Shown one piece after another: positions 44,665 to 53,921 of a stretch of 64,000 nt of DNA; positions within the stretch are counted from its first letter, which is position 1; each line of letters starts with the position of its first letter. Source of the DNA: CAYSWV01 sp964434865 (GTDB lineage Bacteria; Cyanobacteriota; Cyanobacteriia; Thermostichales; Thermostichaceae); the NCBI GenBank assembly GCA_964434865.1, contig CAYSWV010000009.1:1-64000 (forward strand), given 5' to 3'. Both the position numbers and the translations under genes were made by a program. The notes under the pieces are model-generated. The model had not been told where the DNA came from. It did no database searches and worked only from the letters and a program-made list of their open reading frames with translations.

Positions 44665-46041
44665 ATGACCCAACAAAAGACCTTGACTCCAGAGACCTCA
44701 ACTCCAGACACTGCATCCTCTCCAACAACGGGTCTTCAAGACTTCTGGATGGTGCTACACAATCCAAATTTCTTAATTTTATGGAGTGGTCAGGTTTTCT
44801 CCCAATTGGCTGATAAGGTGTCCTTGGTTTTAATGATCAAAGTGATCACCAGTCAATTTCAAGCTGAAGGGCAATCGATTAGTGGATGGGTTTCGGCCAT
44901 TATGATTGCGTTTACGCTCCCTGCTATTTTGTTTGGGAGTGTGGCTGGCATCTACGTTGATCGGTGGTCAAAACGGGGAGTGTTGATTGGTTCAAATCTA
45001 CTTCGGGGTGCCCTTTTGCTCCTGATCCCACTCCTACTCTGGGTTACCCATGATGGAGTTATGTTCACAATTCCTTTGGGCTTTGTTGCCTTGCTAGGTA
45101 TTACCTTTTCAGTCTCAACCTTGACTCAATACTTTGCGCCTGCTGAGCAATCTGCTATTCCCCTGATTGTCCCTAAATCCTTATTACTTTCAGCGAACTC
45201 TTTATATACCACGACTATGATGGCTTCAGTGATCATTGGCTTTGCTATTGGGGATCCTTTACTGACTCTGGCCAATCATGGATTGAGATCGGTATTAGCT
45301 GATAGCCATCCTGGTATGACCAATCTGGGCGCAACGTTAGCTGTGGGAGGTGCTTATCTTTTGGCAGGTTTGATCTTGACTCGCTTATCTCTGCAAGAGG
45401 CTTCCCACACCCCAGGTAAGCAACCCTCCCTTTGGTCTGATCTTAAAGTAGGGTTACAGTTTTTAGGTCAAAGCCCTGCTGTCAGAGCCGCTTTAGTCCA
45501 ATTGGTGACTCTCTTTTCTATTTTTGCTGCATTAGCAGTACTTGCGGTACGAATGGCTGAACTAATTCCAACTTTACAATCCTCTCAGTTTGGGGTCCTG
45601 TTAGCGGCGGCCGGTGTCGGGCTTGGGATCGGGGCCTTCTGGACTGGCTTTCAAGGAAATCGGGTGAGCCGGCGACAATGGACTTTAATTGGATCATGGA
45701 TATTAGCCTTAACATTGGCTTTGATGGCTCTATTTCCCCAACAGTTAAGCTTGGTTCTAGTTTTAATTGGAGTTGTGGGCATTGCGGGGGCTTGTGTGGG
45801 TATTCCAATGCAGACAGTGATCCAAGAAGAAACACCAGAATCCTTGCGAGGCAAAGTCTTTGGGTTGCAGAATAATGTGACTAACATTGCATTAAGCCTA
45901 CCCTTAGTTGTAGCTGGTGTTGCCGAAACTTATTGGGGTCTAGCTCCTGTATTGTTAAGTTTGGCTGTCATAACAGCTAGTGTGGGCTTACTCACGTGGA
46001 CTATCGCGGGTCAAACCTTTAATTCAACTAGGGCGCTATAG
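44665..46041 (+). CDS. MFS transporter
   Basis: 458 residues, about 12 membrane helices preceded by a 30-residue hydrophilic N-terminus (TPETSTPDTASSPTT). The loop 2-3 motif is seen as GIYVDRWSKRGVLIGSN, typical of the DHA3-like/macrolide-efflux type. A C-terminal half is marked by PMQTVIQEETPESLRGKVFGLQNN. Substrate unknown; drug or siderophore export is common in this group. Next to, but convergent with, the DGD1-like gene. Confidence 0.88.
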   Translation: MTQQKTLTPETSTPDTASSPTTGLQDFWMVLHNPNFLILWSGQVFSQLADKVSLVLMIKVITSQFQAEGQSISGWVSAIMIAFTLPAILFGSVAGIYVDRWSKRGVLIGSNLLRGALLLLIPLLLWVTHDGVMFTIPLGFVALLGITFSVSTLTQYFAPAEQSAIPLIVPKSLLLSANSLYTTTMMASVIIGFAIGDPLLTLANHGLRSVLADSHPGMTNLGATLAVGGAYLLAGLILTRLSLQEASHTPGKQPSLWSDLKVGLQFLGQSPAVRAALVQLVTLFSIFAALAVLAVRMAELIPTLQSSQFGVLLAAAGVGLGIGAFWTGFQGNRVSRRQWTLIGSWILALTLALMALFPQQLSLVLVLIGVVGIAGACVGIPMQTVIQEETPESLRGKVFGLQNNVTNIALSLPLVVAGVAETYWGLAPVLLSLAVITASVGLLTWTIAGQTFNSTRAL

Positions 46042-46062
46042 GCTACTAAGATCAGCACTGAG

Positions 46063-47262
46063 TTAAAGATTGTCGGCCATGATCGACAGAAGTCGTTTAT
46101 TCGCTTGTACCCAGCTTAAGTGCAGCAGAGCTGGATCATAGGCAGGCACGAGTGATGCTGTCTTACGGATCAACTGAATAGCTTCAGATTCTTCCTGATA
46201 AAAAAGTGCATTTTTGAATTGCTTAAAAAAAAGATTTGAAGGATGATCAGGCAGCACTGCAAATTTACCCATGGCTAGGGCTTCAGCTGTTGCCGTACAG
46301 AGTACCTCAGATAATGATGGGTTGATAAAGGTCTTATACCTGGCCAAGTCAATTTCGGGTTGTAATGTCCTATCATGCCAGGCAACATATGGCGATCGGC
46401 AATTTTCGAGGGCCTGATTTAGTTGCGTAGTATATTTTTGCCGTAAAGAATAGGGTAGTTTATTTGAAAAGTCCACAACCCGTCCATAGACATGAATGGG
46501 AATTTGATAGTTAACAGCCCATTGAGGTAGCAAATGAGCATTTTTGGTAGAGGCAAACTTACCGATATAGTAGTTTCCAGCAAGCTCCTTAGTTTGACCA
46601 GCTTTAAAAAATTTTTCATGAACACCATTAACATTTCTAGTGTAACTTTTTTCATGCAAGGCTGGTAGGACTGGAGACAAATTAATGGTTAAGTCACAGT
46701 GATAATTAAAGAGTAATTTAGCGAAGAACTCCAGACCATATCTCCATACTTTTTGTTGAAAATAGTTACTGGTAACTGCAGAAATAAAGAAAAAAACATT
46801 AGTATGATTAACACCAATAACTAGCTTGTGTTTTTGTTTCAAAGGTGGCTGTAACAGTGAACCCAAATCAGGCATCATGCTTGGATTGGCCATGAGCTGG
46901 ATAGGATCTTCCAAGATCAAGATATCTCCGGCAAATGGGTAGTTTGTAATACTTTCGTGTGGATACAAAGAATTACTAATGGGTTGATAAAGAGTAGGAT
47001 AAAAATTGATTGTCAGATTGTCGCGGCACCAAGAAGCATTAGACAAAGAGTTGCTTAAGTAATCGTATGAGATCCGGATAATATCATCTTGCTTTAAAAG
47101 CTCTGACTGACATATTTGGGTTGCATTCAAACATTCAGGAAACACAATCTCCACGGTATAGTCTTTAGAGAGATAGGCTGCTCGCAAAAGTGGATTAATA
47201 CTAGTTCCGGTAAGCCAGGGCAAGGCAGCAGTAGTAATGATACTAATATTCATGGTTTGCAT
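46063..47262 (-). CDS. DGD1-type glycosyltransferase (digalactosyldiacylglycerol synthase-like)
   Basis: 399 residues, GT4-like fold. From the start, TTAALPWLTGTSINPLLRAAY, then VIGVNHTNVF, VNGVHEKFF, YYIGKF and the nucleotide-binding end FINPSLSEVLCTATAEALAM-GKF-PDHPSNLFFKQF correspond to remembered segments of the plant DGD1/DGD2 glycosyltransferase domain; the C-terminus LSWVQANKRLLSI also matches. Plants use it to add galactose to MGDG. Cyanobacteria make DGDG with the unrelated DgdA, so a DGD1-like gene is unusual. DNA is AT-rich: 46681-46800 has 35 G/C of 120 bases. Donor, acceptor and any anchoring domain are not shown. Confidence 0.82.
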   Translation of the reverse strand: MQTMNISIITTAALPWLTGTSINPLLRAAYLSKDYTVEIVFPECLNATQICQSELLKQDDIIRISYDYLSNSLSNASWCRDNLTINFYPTLYQPISNSLYPHESITNYPFAGDILILEDPIQLMANPSMMPDLGSLLQPPLKQKHKLVIGVNHTNVFFFISAVTSNYFQQKVWRYGLEFFAKLLFNYHCDLTINLSPVLPALHEKSYTRNVNGVHEKFFKAGQTKELAGNYYIGKFASTKNAHLLPQWAVNYQIPIHVYGRVVDFSNKLPYSLRQKYTTQLNQALENCRSPYVAWHDRTLQPEIDLARYKTFINPSLSEVLCTATAEALAMGKFAVLPDHPSNLFFKQFKNALFYQEESEAIQLIRKTASLVPAYDPALLHLSWVQANKRLLSIMADNL

Positions 47263-47876
47263 CTATAGTCCTATCGGGTTGTATTGAACAACCTGTTACC
47301 CAGAAGCTGTCTTCTATAGACCTGTATACCAGAATCCAGATTCCACTAGGCACTGATACTGTGTTTGTAAAACTGAAGGAAGACATCTAAGTTTGTCAAG
47401 CTAGATTGATGCTGATCAGGTCGTAAAATACTGTCAATTGTTTAACTATCAGTTTCCACCATGGTCTTCGCATCCAGTTACTTCGCATCCCAGTTCAGCA
47501 TCCCAGTTATTTGGTTGGCATCCTAGTTACTTGGCATCAATAGTTCCCTTTACACCTAAGATTGAATAACTAGCGAATCGTATCAAGAATTGCGAAGGTG
47601 TTTCTGAGCCACTCCGATCCTGACATATTTCTTTATGTTCTGGACTCAAGCGATGAATAGTGCTACCTCCACTCTCGCAACTATGGGATACCACTTAAAT
47701 TAATATAACTAGCTAGTTGATGGGTACTTAAGCTGACTGATTGCGATTGATCCTGAACCATTAGATCGTCTTGAATTTTTTTCAGGTTGATATTCAAAAG
47801 ACTGAATCCCAACAAGCTTCAAAGCGATCAGCCACAAGATCTATGATAAACTTGTACGGCTTTAACGGTTGATCTC
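47263..47876. other. divergent intergenic region
   Basis: 610 bp between the DGD1-like gene and lpxC, transcribed away from each other. It contains a degenerate repeat (47470-47546). No RNA gene recognised. Confidence 0.5.
47470..47546. repeat. degenerate GCATCC-AGTT repeat
   Basis: Five occurrences of GCATC(C)(C/T/A)AGTT(N) spaced 13-20 bp (starting near 47470, 47485, 47498, 47518 and 47534). Confidence 0.65.
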
Positions 47877-48758
47877 ATGCCACACTGTTCATCAGCCTAT
47901 CAACGTACCTTAATAGAGCCAGTGGTAGTCAAGGGCATTGGACTTCACACAGGACAATCTGTTCAATGTCGATTGTGTCCAGCTGCAGTAGATACAGGCC
48001 GCGTTTTTGCACGAGTTGATCTGGAAGCTCAGCCAACAATTTCGGCAACTCTAGCCAATTGCCAGCCAGCTCATTTATCAACTTTGCTACAAGAAGGTCA
48101 CACAACTGTTCAAACGGTTGAGCATGTCTTGGCAGCTCTAATTGGGTTAGGGGTTGACAACTGCCAAATTGAGATCGACGGACCTGAATTACCCATCCTT
48201 GATGGTTCGGCTATCCCTTTCGTAACTGCCATTTTGCAGGCGGGATTACAGGCTCAATCTCGGCAGCGGCATGTGGGACGCATCAGAGCACCTATTACAG
48301 TTTGGCATCAAGAGTCTTTCATCACAGCAATCCCAGGCTCAACATGGCAGTGTACCTATGGTATTGATTTTCGACACTCTCCCATTCAAGATCAATGGCG
48401 GAGTTGGCGTTATTCATTAACCTCATTTGTTAACGAGGTAGCCCCAGCTCGTACCTTTAGTCGTGAACAAGATGTTGAATGGGCTCAACAACAGGGCCTA
48501 ATCAAAGGTGGTAGCTTAGACAACGCCATTGTTTGTTCTGAAGATAGTTGGTATAACCCTTTACGATTTGTAGACGAACCTGTTCGACATAAGTTAGTCG
48601 ATCTCATCGGTGACCTCAGTTTACTAGGGCTTTATTTACAGGGTCATATTCTAGCTTTCAAAGCAGGTCACCAATTACATCACCAATTTGCCAGAGAGTT
48701 ACAGACATCGGGAGCGCTCGAAGTTGTTCCAGCTAGCGATCAGGACGCTTGCAACTGA
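47877..48758 (+). CDS. lpxC: UDP-3-O-acyl-N-acetylglucosamine deacetylase
   Basis: Committed zinc-dependent deacetylase of lipid A synthesis. 293 residues, full length. Signature segments: VKGIGLHTGQSV, TVEHVLAALIGLGVDNC with the zinc His, DGSAIPF, RHKLVDLIGDLSLLG (zinc His and Asp) and GHILAFKAGHQLHHQF (catalytic His). First gene of lpxC-fabZ-lpxA-lpxB, a typical cyanobacterial order without lpxD. Confidence 0.95.
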   Translation: MPHCSSAYQRTLIEPVVVKGIGLHTGQSVQCRLCPAAVDTGRVFARVDLEAQPTISATLANCQPAHLSTLLQEGHTTVQTVEHVLAALIGLGVDNCQIEIDGPELPILDGSAIPFVTAILQAGLQAQSRQRHVGRIRAPITVWHQESFITAIPGSTWQCTYGIDFRHSPIQDQWRSWRYSLTSFVNEVAPARTFSREQDVEWAQQQGLIKGGSLDNAIVCSEDSWYNPLRFVDEPVRHKLVDLIGDLSLLGLYLQGHILAFKAGHQLHHQFARELQTSGALEVVPASDQDACN

Positions 48759-48855
48759 GACAAGCTTGATTTAAGCTGTCGGAGCTGCATTACTTGAATA
48801 GATCCGGCTTGGATGCGCTGCTGACTCTTGATATATAGCTGCCACTGTAAACCCT

Positions 48856-49404
48856 ATGACTGATAATTCTGTGATGAACTCTGTGATCGATGCTCCTGCT
48901 CAACAGGACTATTTCACGGACGAGACCTTTCCTGAGGATTTGAGTGTGTTTATGACCTACCCAGCAGTGTTTACGGCTGAGCAGGTTGCAACCATTCTGC
49001 CCCAAGCTTATCCCTTTATTTTTGTAGACCGAGTGTTGTACCGAGAACCCAACCGTCGCGTTGTTGGGATCAAGAACCTGACACTCAACGAAGGCTTTTT
49101 TCAGGGACATTTTCCCAATCGTCCTACGATGCCAGGGGTACTGATCCTGGAAGCCATGGCTCAGCTATGTATGTTCTCACTTGATCAAACCATCCGGCCT
49201 GGTGAGATTTTGGGTCTGTTTGCAGGGGTTGATCGAATCCGGTTTCGACGTCCTGTTATTCCAGGTGATCAATTGATCATGGCCTCTACTGTCCTTAAAG
49301 TTCGATCCAATCGGTATATTAAGTTTCACTGTCGCTCTCAAGTCCAGAGTGATTTAGTTGCTGAAGGCGATCTCATTTTTCACTTGGCAGACTGGTCTGA
49401 CTAA
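48856..49404 (+). CDS. fabZ: 3-hydroxyacyl-ACP dehydratase
   Basis: Dehydrates (3R)-hydroxyacyl-ACP in fatty acid synthesis and balances supply to LpxA. 182 residues, with about 35 extra N-terminal residues compared with the E. coli enzyme; Met7 is an alternative start. Catalytic His in GHFPNRPTMPGV and Glu in LILEAMAQ are present. The usual LPHRYPF reads LPQAYPF, a departure outside the catalytic pair. 97 bp after lpxC. Confidence 0.92.
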   Translation: MTDNSVMNSVIDAPAQQDYFTDETFPEDLSVFMTYPAVFTAEQVATILPQAYPFIFVDRVLYREPNRRVVGIKNLTLNEGFFQGHFPNRPTMPGVLILEAMAQLCMFSLDQTIRPGEILGLFAGVDRIRFRRPVIPGDQLIMASTVLKVRSNRYIKFHCRSQVQSDLVAEGDLIFHLADWSD

Positions 49405-49702
49405 AGACACTCTGTTGGTCAAACGTTGATGGTTACCTTGATTGCATAGACTGGATTACATTGATCTTGTCGTTTCCCCCCTGTCAAACGTTATCACTGA
49501 AATTCGGCATCAGCAGTACATCTAAGGAAGGTCCCTGCTAAAGTGATGCTCTAGAACCCTAAGTTTAAGTCCCGTTTTTCGGCATACTGTTTAAGCATAG
49601 GTTCCGCATCAGTTTAGAGATCTATTCCTAAGCTGTTGAGATCAGTCATCCGTTGTCGCGCAGAGGTTGGGAGCTCTATCACACTTGTTGGCTGGGTTAG
49701 AC

Positions 49703-50530
49703 ATGAGTTCTACCACTTTCTGGGAGACACCACGTGGCCGGATTCACCCCACTGCTGTGGTCCATCCTAGAGCACATCTTCATGAGACAGTGTCCATTGG
49801 CCCTTACTGTGTGATTGGAGAGCATGTGAGGATTGGACCTGGTACCACGGTTGGTGCCCATGTGGTAATCGAGGGGTGGACCGAAATTGGAGAAGGGAAT
49901 CAGATCTATCCAGGGGCTGTCATTGGTATGGAACCCCAAGATCTGAAATATAGCGGTGCCCCCAGTCGAGTTATGATCGGCAATCACAATCGAATTCGGG
50001 AGTATGTCACGATTAATCGGGCAACTCAAGAGGGTGAAGCCACCGTTGTAGGCGATCAGAATTTATTGATGGCCTATGTTCACATTGCGCACAATTGTGT
50101 GATCGAAGATCAAGCCGTGATCACTAATTCGGTGAACCTAGCTGGGCATGTCACCATAGAGTCCAAAGCTCGCGTTGGGGGTATGGTTGGTATTCACCAG
50201 TTTACTCATATTGGGCAATTAGCCATGGTGGGAGGGATGAGTCGGATTGATCGAGATGTTCCCCCCTTTATGATGGTAGAAGGTCACCCTGGTCGGGTCC
50301 GAGGGTTAAATTTAGTGGGTCTGAGACGAGCTAACTCTACGGATATGACGTTAAGCCAATTAAAAGAAGCCTATCGTCTCTTGTACCAGTCCGGGCAACC
50401 ATTGGAAACAACCCTAAAATCCTTAAGAACTTGGCCCGAATCAACCACACTCAATCATCTGTTGACCTTTTTAGAAGAATCGCTCAACCATCCAAACCGT
50501 CGAGGCCCTCTACCGGCTCGCCAAGCATGA
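49703..50530 (+). CDS. lpxA: UDP-N-acetylglucosamine acyltransferase
   Basis: Adds a 3-hydroxyacyl chain from ACP to UDP-GlcNAc, first step of lipid A. 275 residues from the ATG at 49703; a TTG at 49667 would add 12 unlike the family. Left-handed beta-helix hexapeptide repeats (for example VSIGPYCVIGEHVRIG) fill residues 15-190, with the catalytic His in AYVHIAHNCVI, followed by a helical C-terminus. The 298-bp space from fabZ may hold its own promoter. Confidence 0.94.
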   Translation: MSSTTFWETPRGRIHPTAVVHPRAHLHETVSIGPYCVIGEHVRIGPGTTVGAHVVIEGWTEIGEGNQIYPGAVIGMEPQDLKYSGAPSRVMIGNHNRIREYVTINRATQEGEATVVGDQNLLMAYVHIAHNCVIEDQAVITNSVNLAGHVTIESKARVGGMVGIHQFTHIGQLAMVGGMSRIDRDVPPFMMVEGHPGRVRGLNLVGLRRANSTDMTLSQLKEAYRLLYQSGQPLETTLKSLRTWPESTTLNHLLTFLEESLNHPNRRGPLPARQA

Positions 50531-50536
50531 TTCTCT

Positions 50537-51739
50537 ATGACACATCTTTTTGTTTGTACCGGTGAAGTGTCCGGGGATCTTCAGGCTAGCTATTTGATTA
50601 AGACCCTCCGACAACAGCGTCCTGATTTGACGATTACGGCGGTAGGGGGGGAGCGGATGGCAGAAGCTGGGGCACACCTTCTACACCGCACGACCGATAT
50701 TAGCTCCATTGGGATTATTGAGGCTCTACCCTTTATCGGACCTGCCCTTTGGACCGAGTGGAAGATCCGTCGATTTTTAGCTCGGACTCAACCCGATTTA
50801 TGCTTACTTGTGGATTATATCGGGGTCAATAGTCGGGTGAGTGGGATCATGCAACAGCGTCGGATCCCTATGATCTACTACATTGCCCCCCAAGAATGGG
50901 TGTGGTCTTCTAATGCCTTATTGTCCTATCAGCTGGCTGAACGGATGCGGCTCATGTTAGCGATTTTCCCAGAAGAGGCTCGTCATTATGCAGAAGCAGG
51001 TGGCAATGTTCGTTGGGTGGGTCATCCTTTGATCGATATTTTGCAACACGCCCCTTCCCGAGAACTCGCTCGACACCATTTACAGATTCCCCCCCATCAA
51101 ACTGCGGTCATGCTATTTCCGGCTTCGCGTAAGCAGGAGCTACACCACATTGTGCCGATCTTATTTCAAGCCGCTCAACAGCTGCAGGCCCAATTACCTC
51201 AGGTTAAGTTCTGGTTACCCTTAGTATCTTCTCGGTTTGCTCGCCTAATAACTCAACAGGCCGACCGCTACGGGGTATCGATTACCTTGCTGGACTCTCA
51301 TAACCTGGCAGACCACCACTGGGCATTGGCTGCTGCTGATCTAGTTTTAGCTAAGTCAGGCACCGTCAATTTAGAAGCTGCTATTCTGGGCATTCCTCAA
51401 GTTGTTGTTTATCGAGTTAGCCGATTAACCTATTGGATTGGTCGACATATCCTAAAGTTTACAGTCCCATTTATTTCTCCGCCTAACCTAGTCATGATGC
51501 GTGAAATTATTCCAGAATTTTTGCAGGATCGAGCTCAACCTGAGATCCTGGTCAAAGAGGCCTTAGATCTACTCATCAATCCTCAAAGACAAGCTCAGTT
51601 GCGGCAGGACTACCACTTGATGAAAATTGCACTAGGACAACCTGGTGTACTCACCCGAGCTACTACTGAAATCTTAAAGATCTTAGACCAACTTGATGAA
51701 CAACCACAATCAAAAACTGGAACTCGATCAAGCAACTAA
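50537..51739 (+). CDS. lpxB: lipid-A-disaccharide synthase
   Basis: Joins UDP-diacylglucosamine and lipid X to the disaccharide core of lipid A, at the membrane surface. 400 residues of GT19. FVCTGEVSGDLQASYL, SSIGIIEALPF, DYIGVNSRV, YYIAPQEWVWSSN and ADLVLAKSGTVNLEAAI are diagnostic. Six bp after lpxA, so tightly coupled. Confidence 0.95.
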   Translation: MTHLFVCTGEVSGDLQASYLIKTLRQQRPDLTITAVGGERMAEAGAHLLHRTTDISSIGIIEALPFIGPALWTEWKIRRFLARTQPDLCLLVDYIGVNSRVSGIMQQRRIPMIYYIAPQEWVWSSNALLSYQLAERMRLMLAIFPEEARHYAEAGGNVRWVGHPLIDILQHAPSRELARHHLQIPPHQTAVMLFPASRKQELHHIVPILFQAAQQLQAQLPQVKFWLPLVSSRFARLITQQADRYGVSITLLDSHNLADHHWALAAADLVLAKSGTVNLEAAILGIPQVVVYRVSRLTYWIGRHILKFTVPFISPPNLVMMREIIPEFLQDRAQPEILVKEALDLLINPQRQAQLRQDYHLMKIALGQPGVLTRATTEILKILDQLDEQPQSKTGTRSSN

Positions 51740-52110
51740 ACTAAGTATTTAAAAAGTCCTAAGCTAAGCAATAACTATATGGAAACCCTGGAAGCTGGCG
51801 GTAGCTTCTGACTTCGAAGATCAGGAAGTGCTTCAAAAAAGATAGGTTAATTTCAGATATTACACTCTATCCCTGGGTCATTTCAAAAGCGGAAACTAAG
51901 GTCATTAACTAAGGATCCATTCGCTAGAGCTTAAAGAGAGATCATCGTAAGGGTTGTTAGGGTCTCGATCGTAGTTGGCCTGTTCTCATCTCAGCTAAAC
52001 TCAACTCAGAATCTACCCAATTAATCTTTTAGAGTTCTATCCTCGAATTCTGGGCTAGAGGTGAAATTCAGGCTAAACTGACTCTGGTTGTTTCATCGGT
52101 GTGAGATATA
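51740..52110. other. intergenic, no riboswitch seen
   Basis: 370 bp between lpxB and the small secreted gene that precedes cobS. I looked for a cobalamin riboswitch and saw no characteristic conserved box. Confidence 0.45.
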
Positions 52111-52464
52111 GTGACTCGTCTTCTCTTAGCACTACTGACTGTTCCTAGCATTTTGGCTCCATTGATGCTAACGACAATTACTACAGCCAAGGCTGAGGGT
52201 CAATCCACTCTTGAAGCGACACCCTATCAACTTGATCTGAGTGTGGTCAAAACTCGCAATTTGCCTCCCATGGGTAGTGCCGTACAAGCTACAGAGAGTG
52301 AGTCGTTCACCACTGAGCATCCCATGCTAGACTTCACACTTGAAGAAAGTAATACTGCCATTGCTTTATTTGGCTGTGATTGCCCAGCTCATCTCAATGC
52401 ATTACGTAAATTACGGGGATTGCCCCCTGTCAATGATATTTCTTCTTCTACACTAGGTAACTGA
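52111..52464 (+). CDS. small secreted protein
   Basis: 117 residues with a GTG start and a signal peptide to about residue 28 (ITTAKA-EG). Mature part hydrophilic; a CDCPAH motif (about 90-95) could bind metal or form a disulfide. Not recognised. It ends 22 bp before cobS on the same strand. Confidence 0.6.
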   Translation: MTRLLLALLTVPSILAPLMLTTITTAKAEGQSTLEATPYQLDLSVVKTRNLPPMGSAVQATESESFTTEHPMLDFTLEESNTAIALFGCDCPAHLNALRKLRGLPPVNDISSSTLGN

Positions 52465-52486
52465 GGTTGGACTTGGCTGGCTGGTA

Positions 52487-53257
52487 TTGGCTTTCATCCA
52501 TCATTTTTTAGCGGCCTGGTTATTCTACACCCGGATCCCTTTACCCTTTCTTGAAAAGCGCCACCTCAGGTTTGAAAAGATCGCCCCGTGGGTACCGGTT
52601 GTAGGGCTTTGTCTGGGTGGCCTATTAGCGCTCGAACACTGGATCTTGAGCTTAGGGTTACCTAATTTGGTTCGGGCAGTTGTGTTAGTGGGATCCTGGA
52701 TAGCCATGACAGGAGGATTTCACCTAGATGGCGTTGCTGATGCCGCAGATGGTTTAGCAGTGAGTCATCATCGCTCAGATAGTTTGGCAACTCGCCTGAC
52801 GGTAATGGCTGATAGTCGGGTGGGTGCCTTTGGTGTAATGGCAGTTGTGATGTTAGTGTTACTCAAGGTGACCACAGTCGCAGCTTTAAGGCCTGATCAA
52901 ACCTGGGTTTTAATCCTAGTGCCCACTTGGGGGCGATGGTCTCAGTTAGTGGCGATTGGATGCTACCCCTATTTAAAAGAGCAAGGTCAAGGTCGGTTTT
53001 TAAAAGATTCAACTCAGTTCCCTCAAGATCTCTGGCCTACTACATTAGGCTTGGTGGCCGTTACAGCTGTGGTTGCCTGGCTATGGCACTTACCAGTGAT
53101 CTATCTAAGTTTGTGGACATTGGCAGCTATGGGGTTGGCTTTTTTAGTTGGCTACTGGTACTATCATCAATTCCACGGGCAAACTGGAGATACCTACGGA
53201 GCTATTGTGGAGTGGACTGAAGCCTTGCTCTTAACAATTGCTGTGATTGAGTTTTAG
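52487..53257 (+). CDS. cobS: adenosylcobinamide-GDP ribazoletransferase (cobalamin synthase)
   Basis: Joins adenosylcobinamide-GDP and alpha-ribazole in the final cobalamin steps. 256 residues, polytopic membrane protein with GGFHLDGVADAADGL (the DGVADxxDG motif), TRLTVMADSRVGAFG and the C-terminal GQTGDTYGAIVEWTEALLL. No ATG or GTG lies near the start: the frame runs from an upstream TAG with TTG at 52487 or CTG at 52481 as options. TTG gives the usual length. No other cob gene is adjacent. Confidence 0.92.
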   Translation: MAFIHHFLAAWLFYTRIPLPFLEKRHLRFEKIAPWVPVVGLCLGGLLALEHWILSLGLPNLVRAVVLVGSWIAMTGGFHLDGVADAADGLAVSHHRSDSLATRLTVMADSRVGAFGVMAVVMLVLLKVTTVAALRPDQTWVLILVPTWGRWSQLVAIGCYPYLKEQGQGRFLKDSTQFPQDLWPTTLGLVAVTAVVAWLWHLPVIYLSLWTLAAMGLAFLVGYWYYHQFHGQTGDTYGAIVEWTEALLLTIAVIEF

Positions 53258-53273
53258 CCAATTCAGATCGCTT

Positions 53274-53648
53274 CTACTGTGAAGAACGCTGAGCACTATC
53301 ATGTCTACCCAATTCATACACGCCTGAGCTCACACAAACCAACAAACCTAAAGAGGCGGCCCAACTTTGGCCTAACGTCAGATCGGTTAGCCAAACAATA
53401 CCCACTGAAAGTATTAGAAAGGGCAACGTGCTCAGTAACGAACTCAGGAGAGCTTGCCGATCAAAGGTCAACCAATCAGCCAACCAATCAATGAGTTGAT
53501 TCTTCAACGGTGAAAAAGCCCAGTAGAGGCCTAGTGACCATAATGCGATCCCACCTACTGTGGAGGGCCGGATCCAGTCCCAGTCCGCTACATTCATCAT
53601 TTGATTCATACCTATTTGATCCATAACTTGATCCATAACTTGATCCAT
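53274..53648 (-). CDS. small membrane protein with repeat-made N-terminus
   Basis: 124 residues, about two or three membrane helices (residues 32-46, 68-90, 97-112). It resembles small cyanobacterial membrane proteins I cannot name. The N-terminus MDQVMDQVMDQIG is encoded by a 12-bp tandem repeat, so there are several in-frame ATGs; Met14 or Met17 may be the original start. Convergent with cobS. Confidence 0.55.
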   Translation of the reverse strand: MDQVMDQVMDQIGMNQMMNVADWDWIRPSTVGGIALWSLGLYWAFSPLKNQLIDWLADWLTFDRQALLSSLLSTLPFLILSVGIVWLTDLTLGQSWAASLGLLVCVSSGVYELGRHDSAQRSSQ

Positions 53649-53651
53649 AAC
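53616..53651. repeat. 12-bp tandem repeat, three perfect copies
   Basis: TTGATCCATAAC at 53616, 53628 and 53640. The rise of 12 bp keeps frame and, on the minus strand, encodes (VMDQ) repeats at the start of the small membrane protein. Confidence 0.95.
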
Positions 53652-53921
53652 TTAAGACTACCAAGCAAAACGTTACAGTCAGACATACTTATTAGTCTAC
53701 TCGATGGCGGCTGTTCTCCTGATAGCTGAGGCTATTCTTTTACGTGGAGGCCTTATTGAACTTAAGCCACTTCTGATCTTCAATGAGTGAGCGAGACAGT
53801 TGGGTTTGAAGAGTCACTCGAGTTACGCCCTAGAGTAGTGATCTCAAGCAATAGTCAGATGGGTCCGATCTTTAGGATCAATGATGTTAAGATCCTTGGA
53901 AACGCATGAGCTAACTCCATT

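Noticed and set aside
49016..49036. Loss of catalytic His in FabZ (LPQAYPF)
   Set aside because: The catalytic His is the one in GHFP, which is present with its Glu partner. The change is elsewhere.
51740..52486. Cobalamin riboswitch before cobS
   Set aside because: I looked for conserved riboswitch boxes and saw none; a proper covariance search would be decisive.
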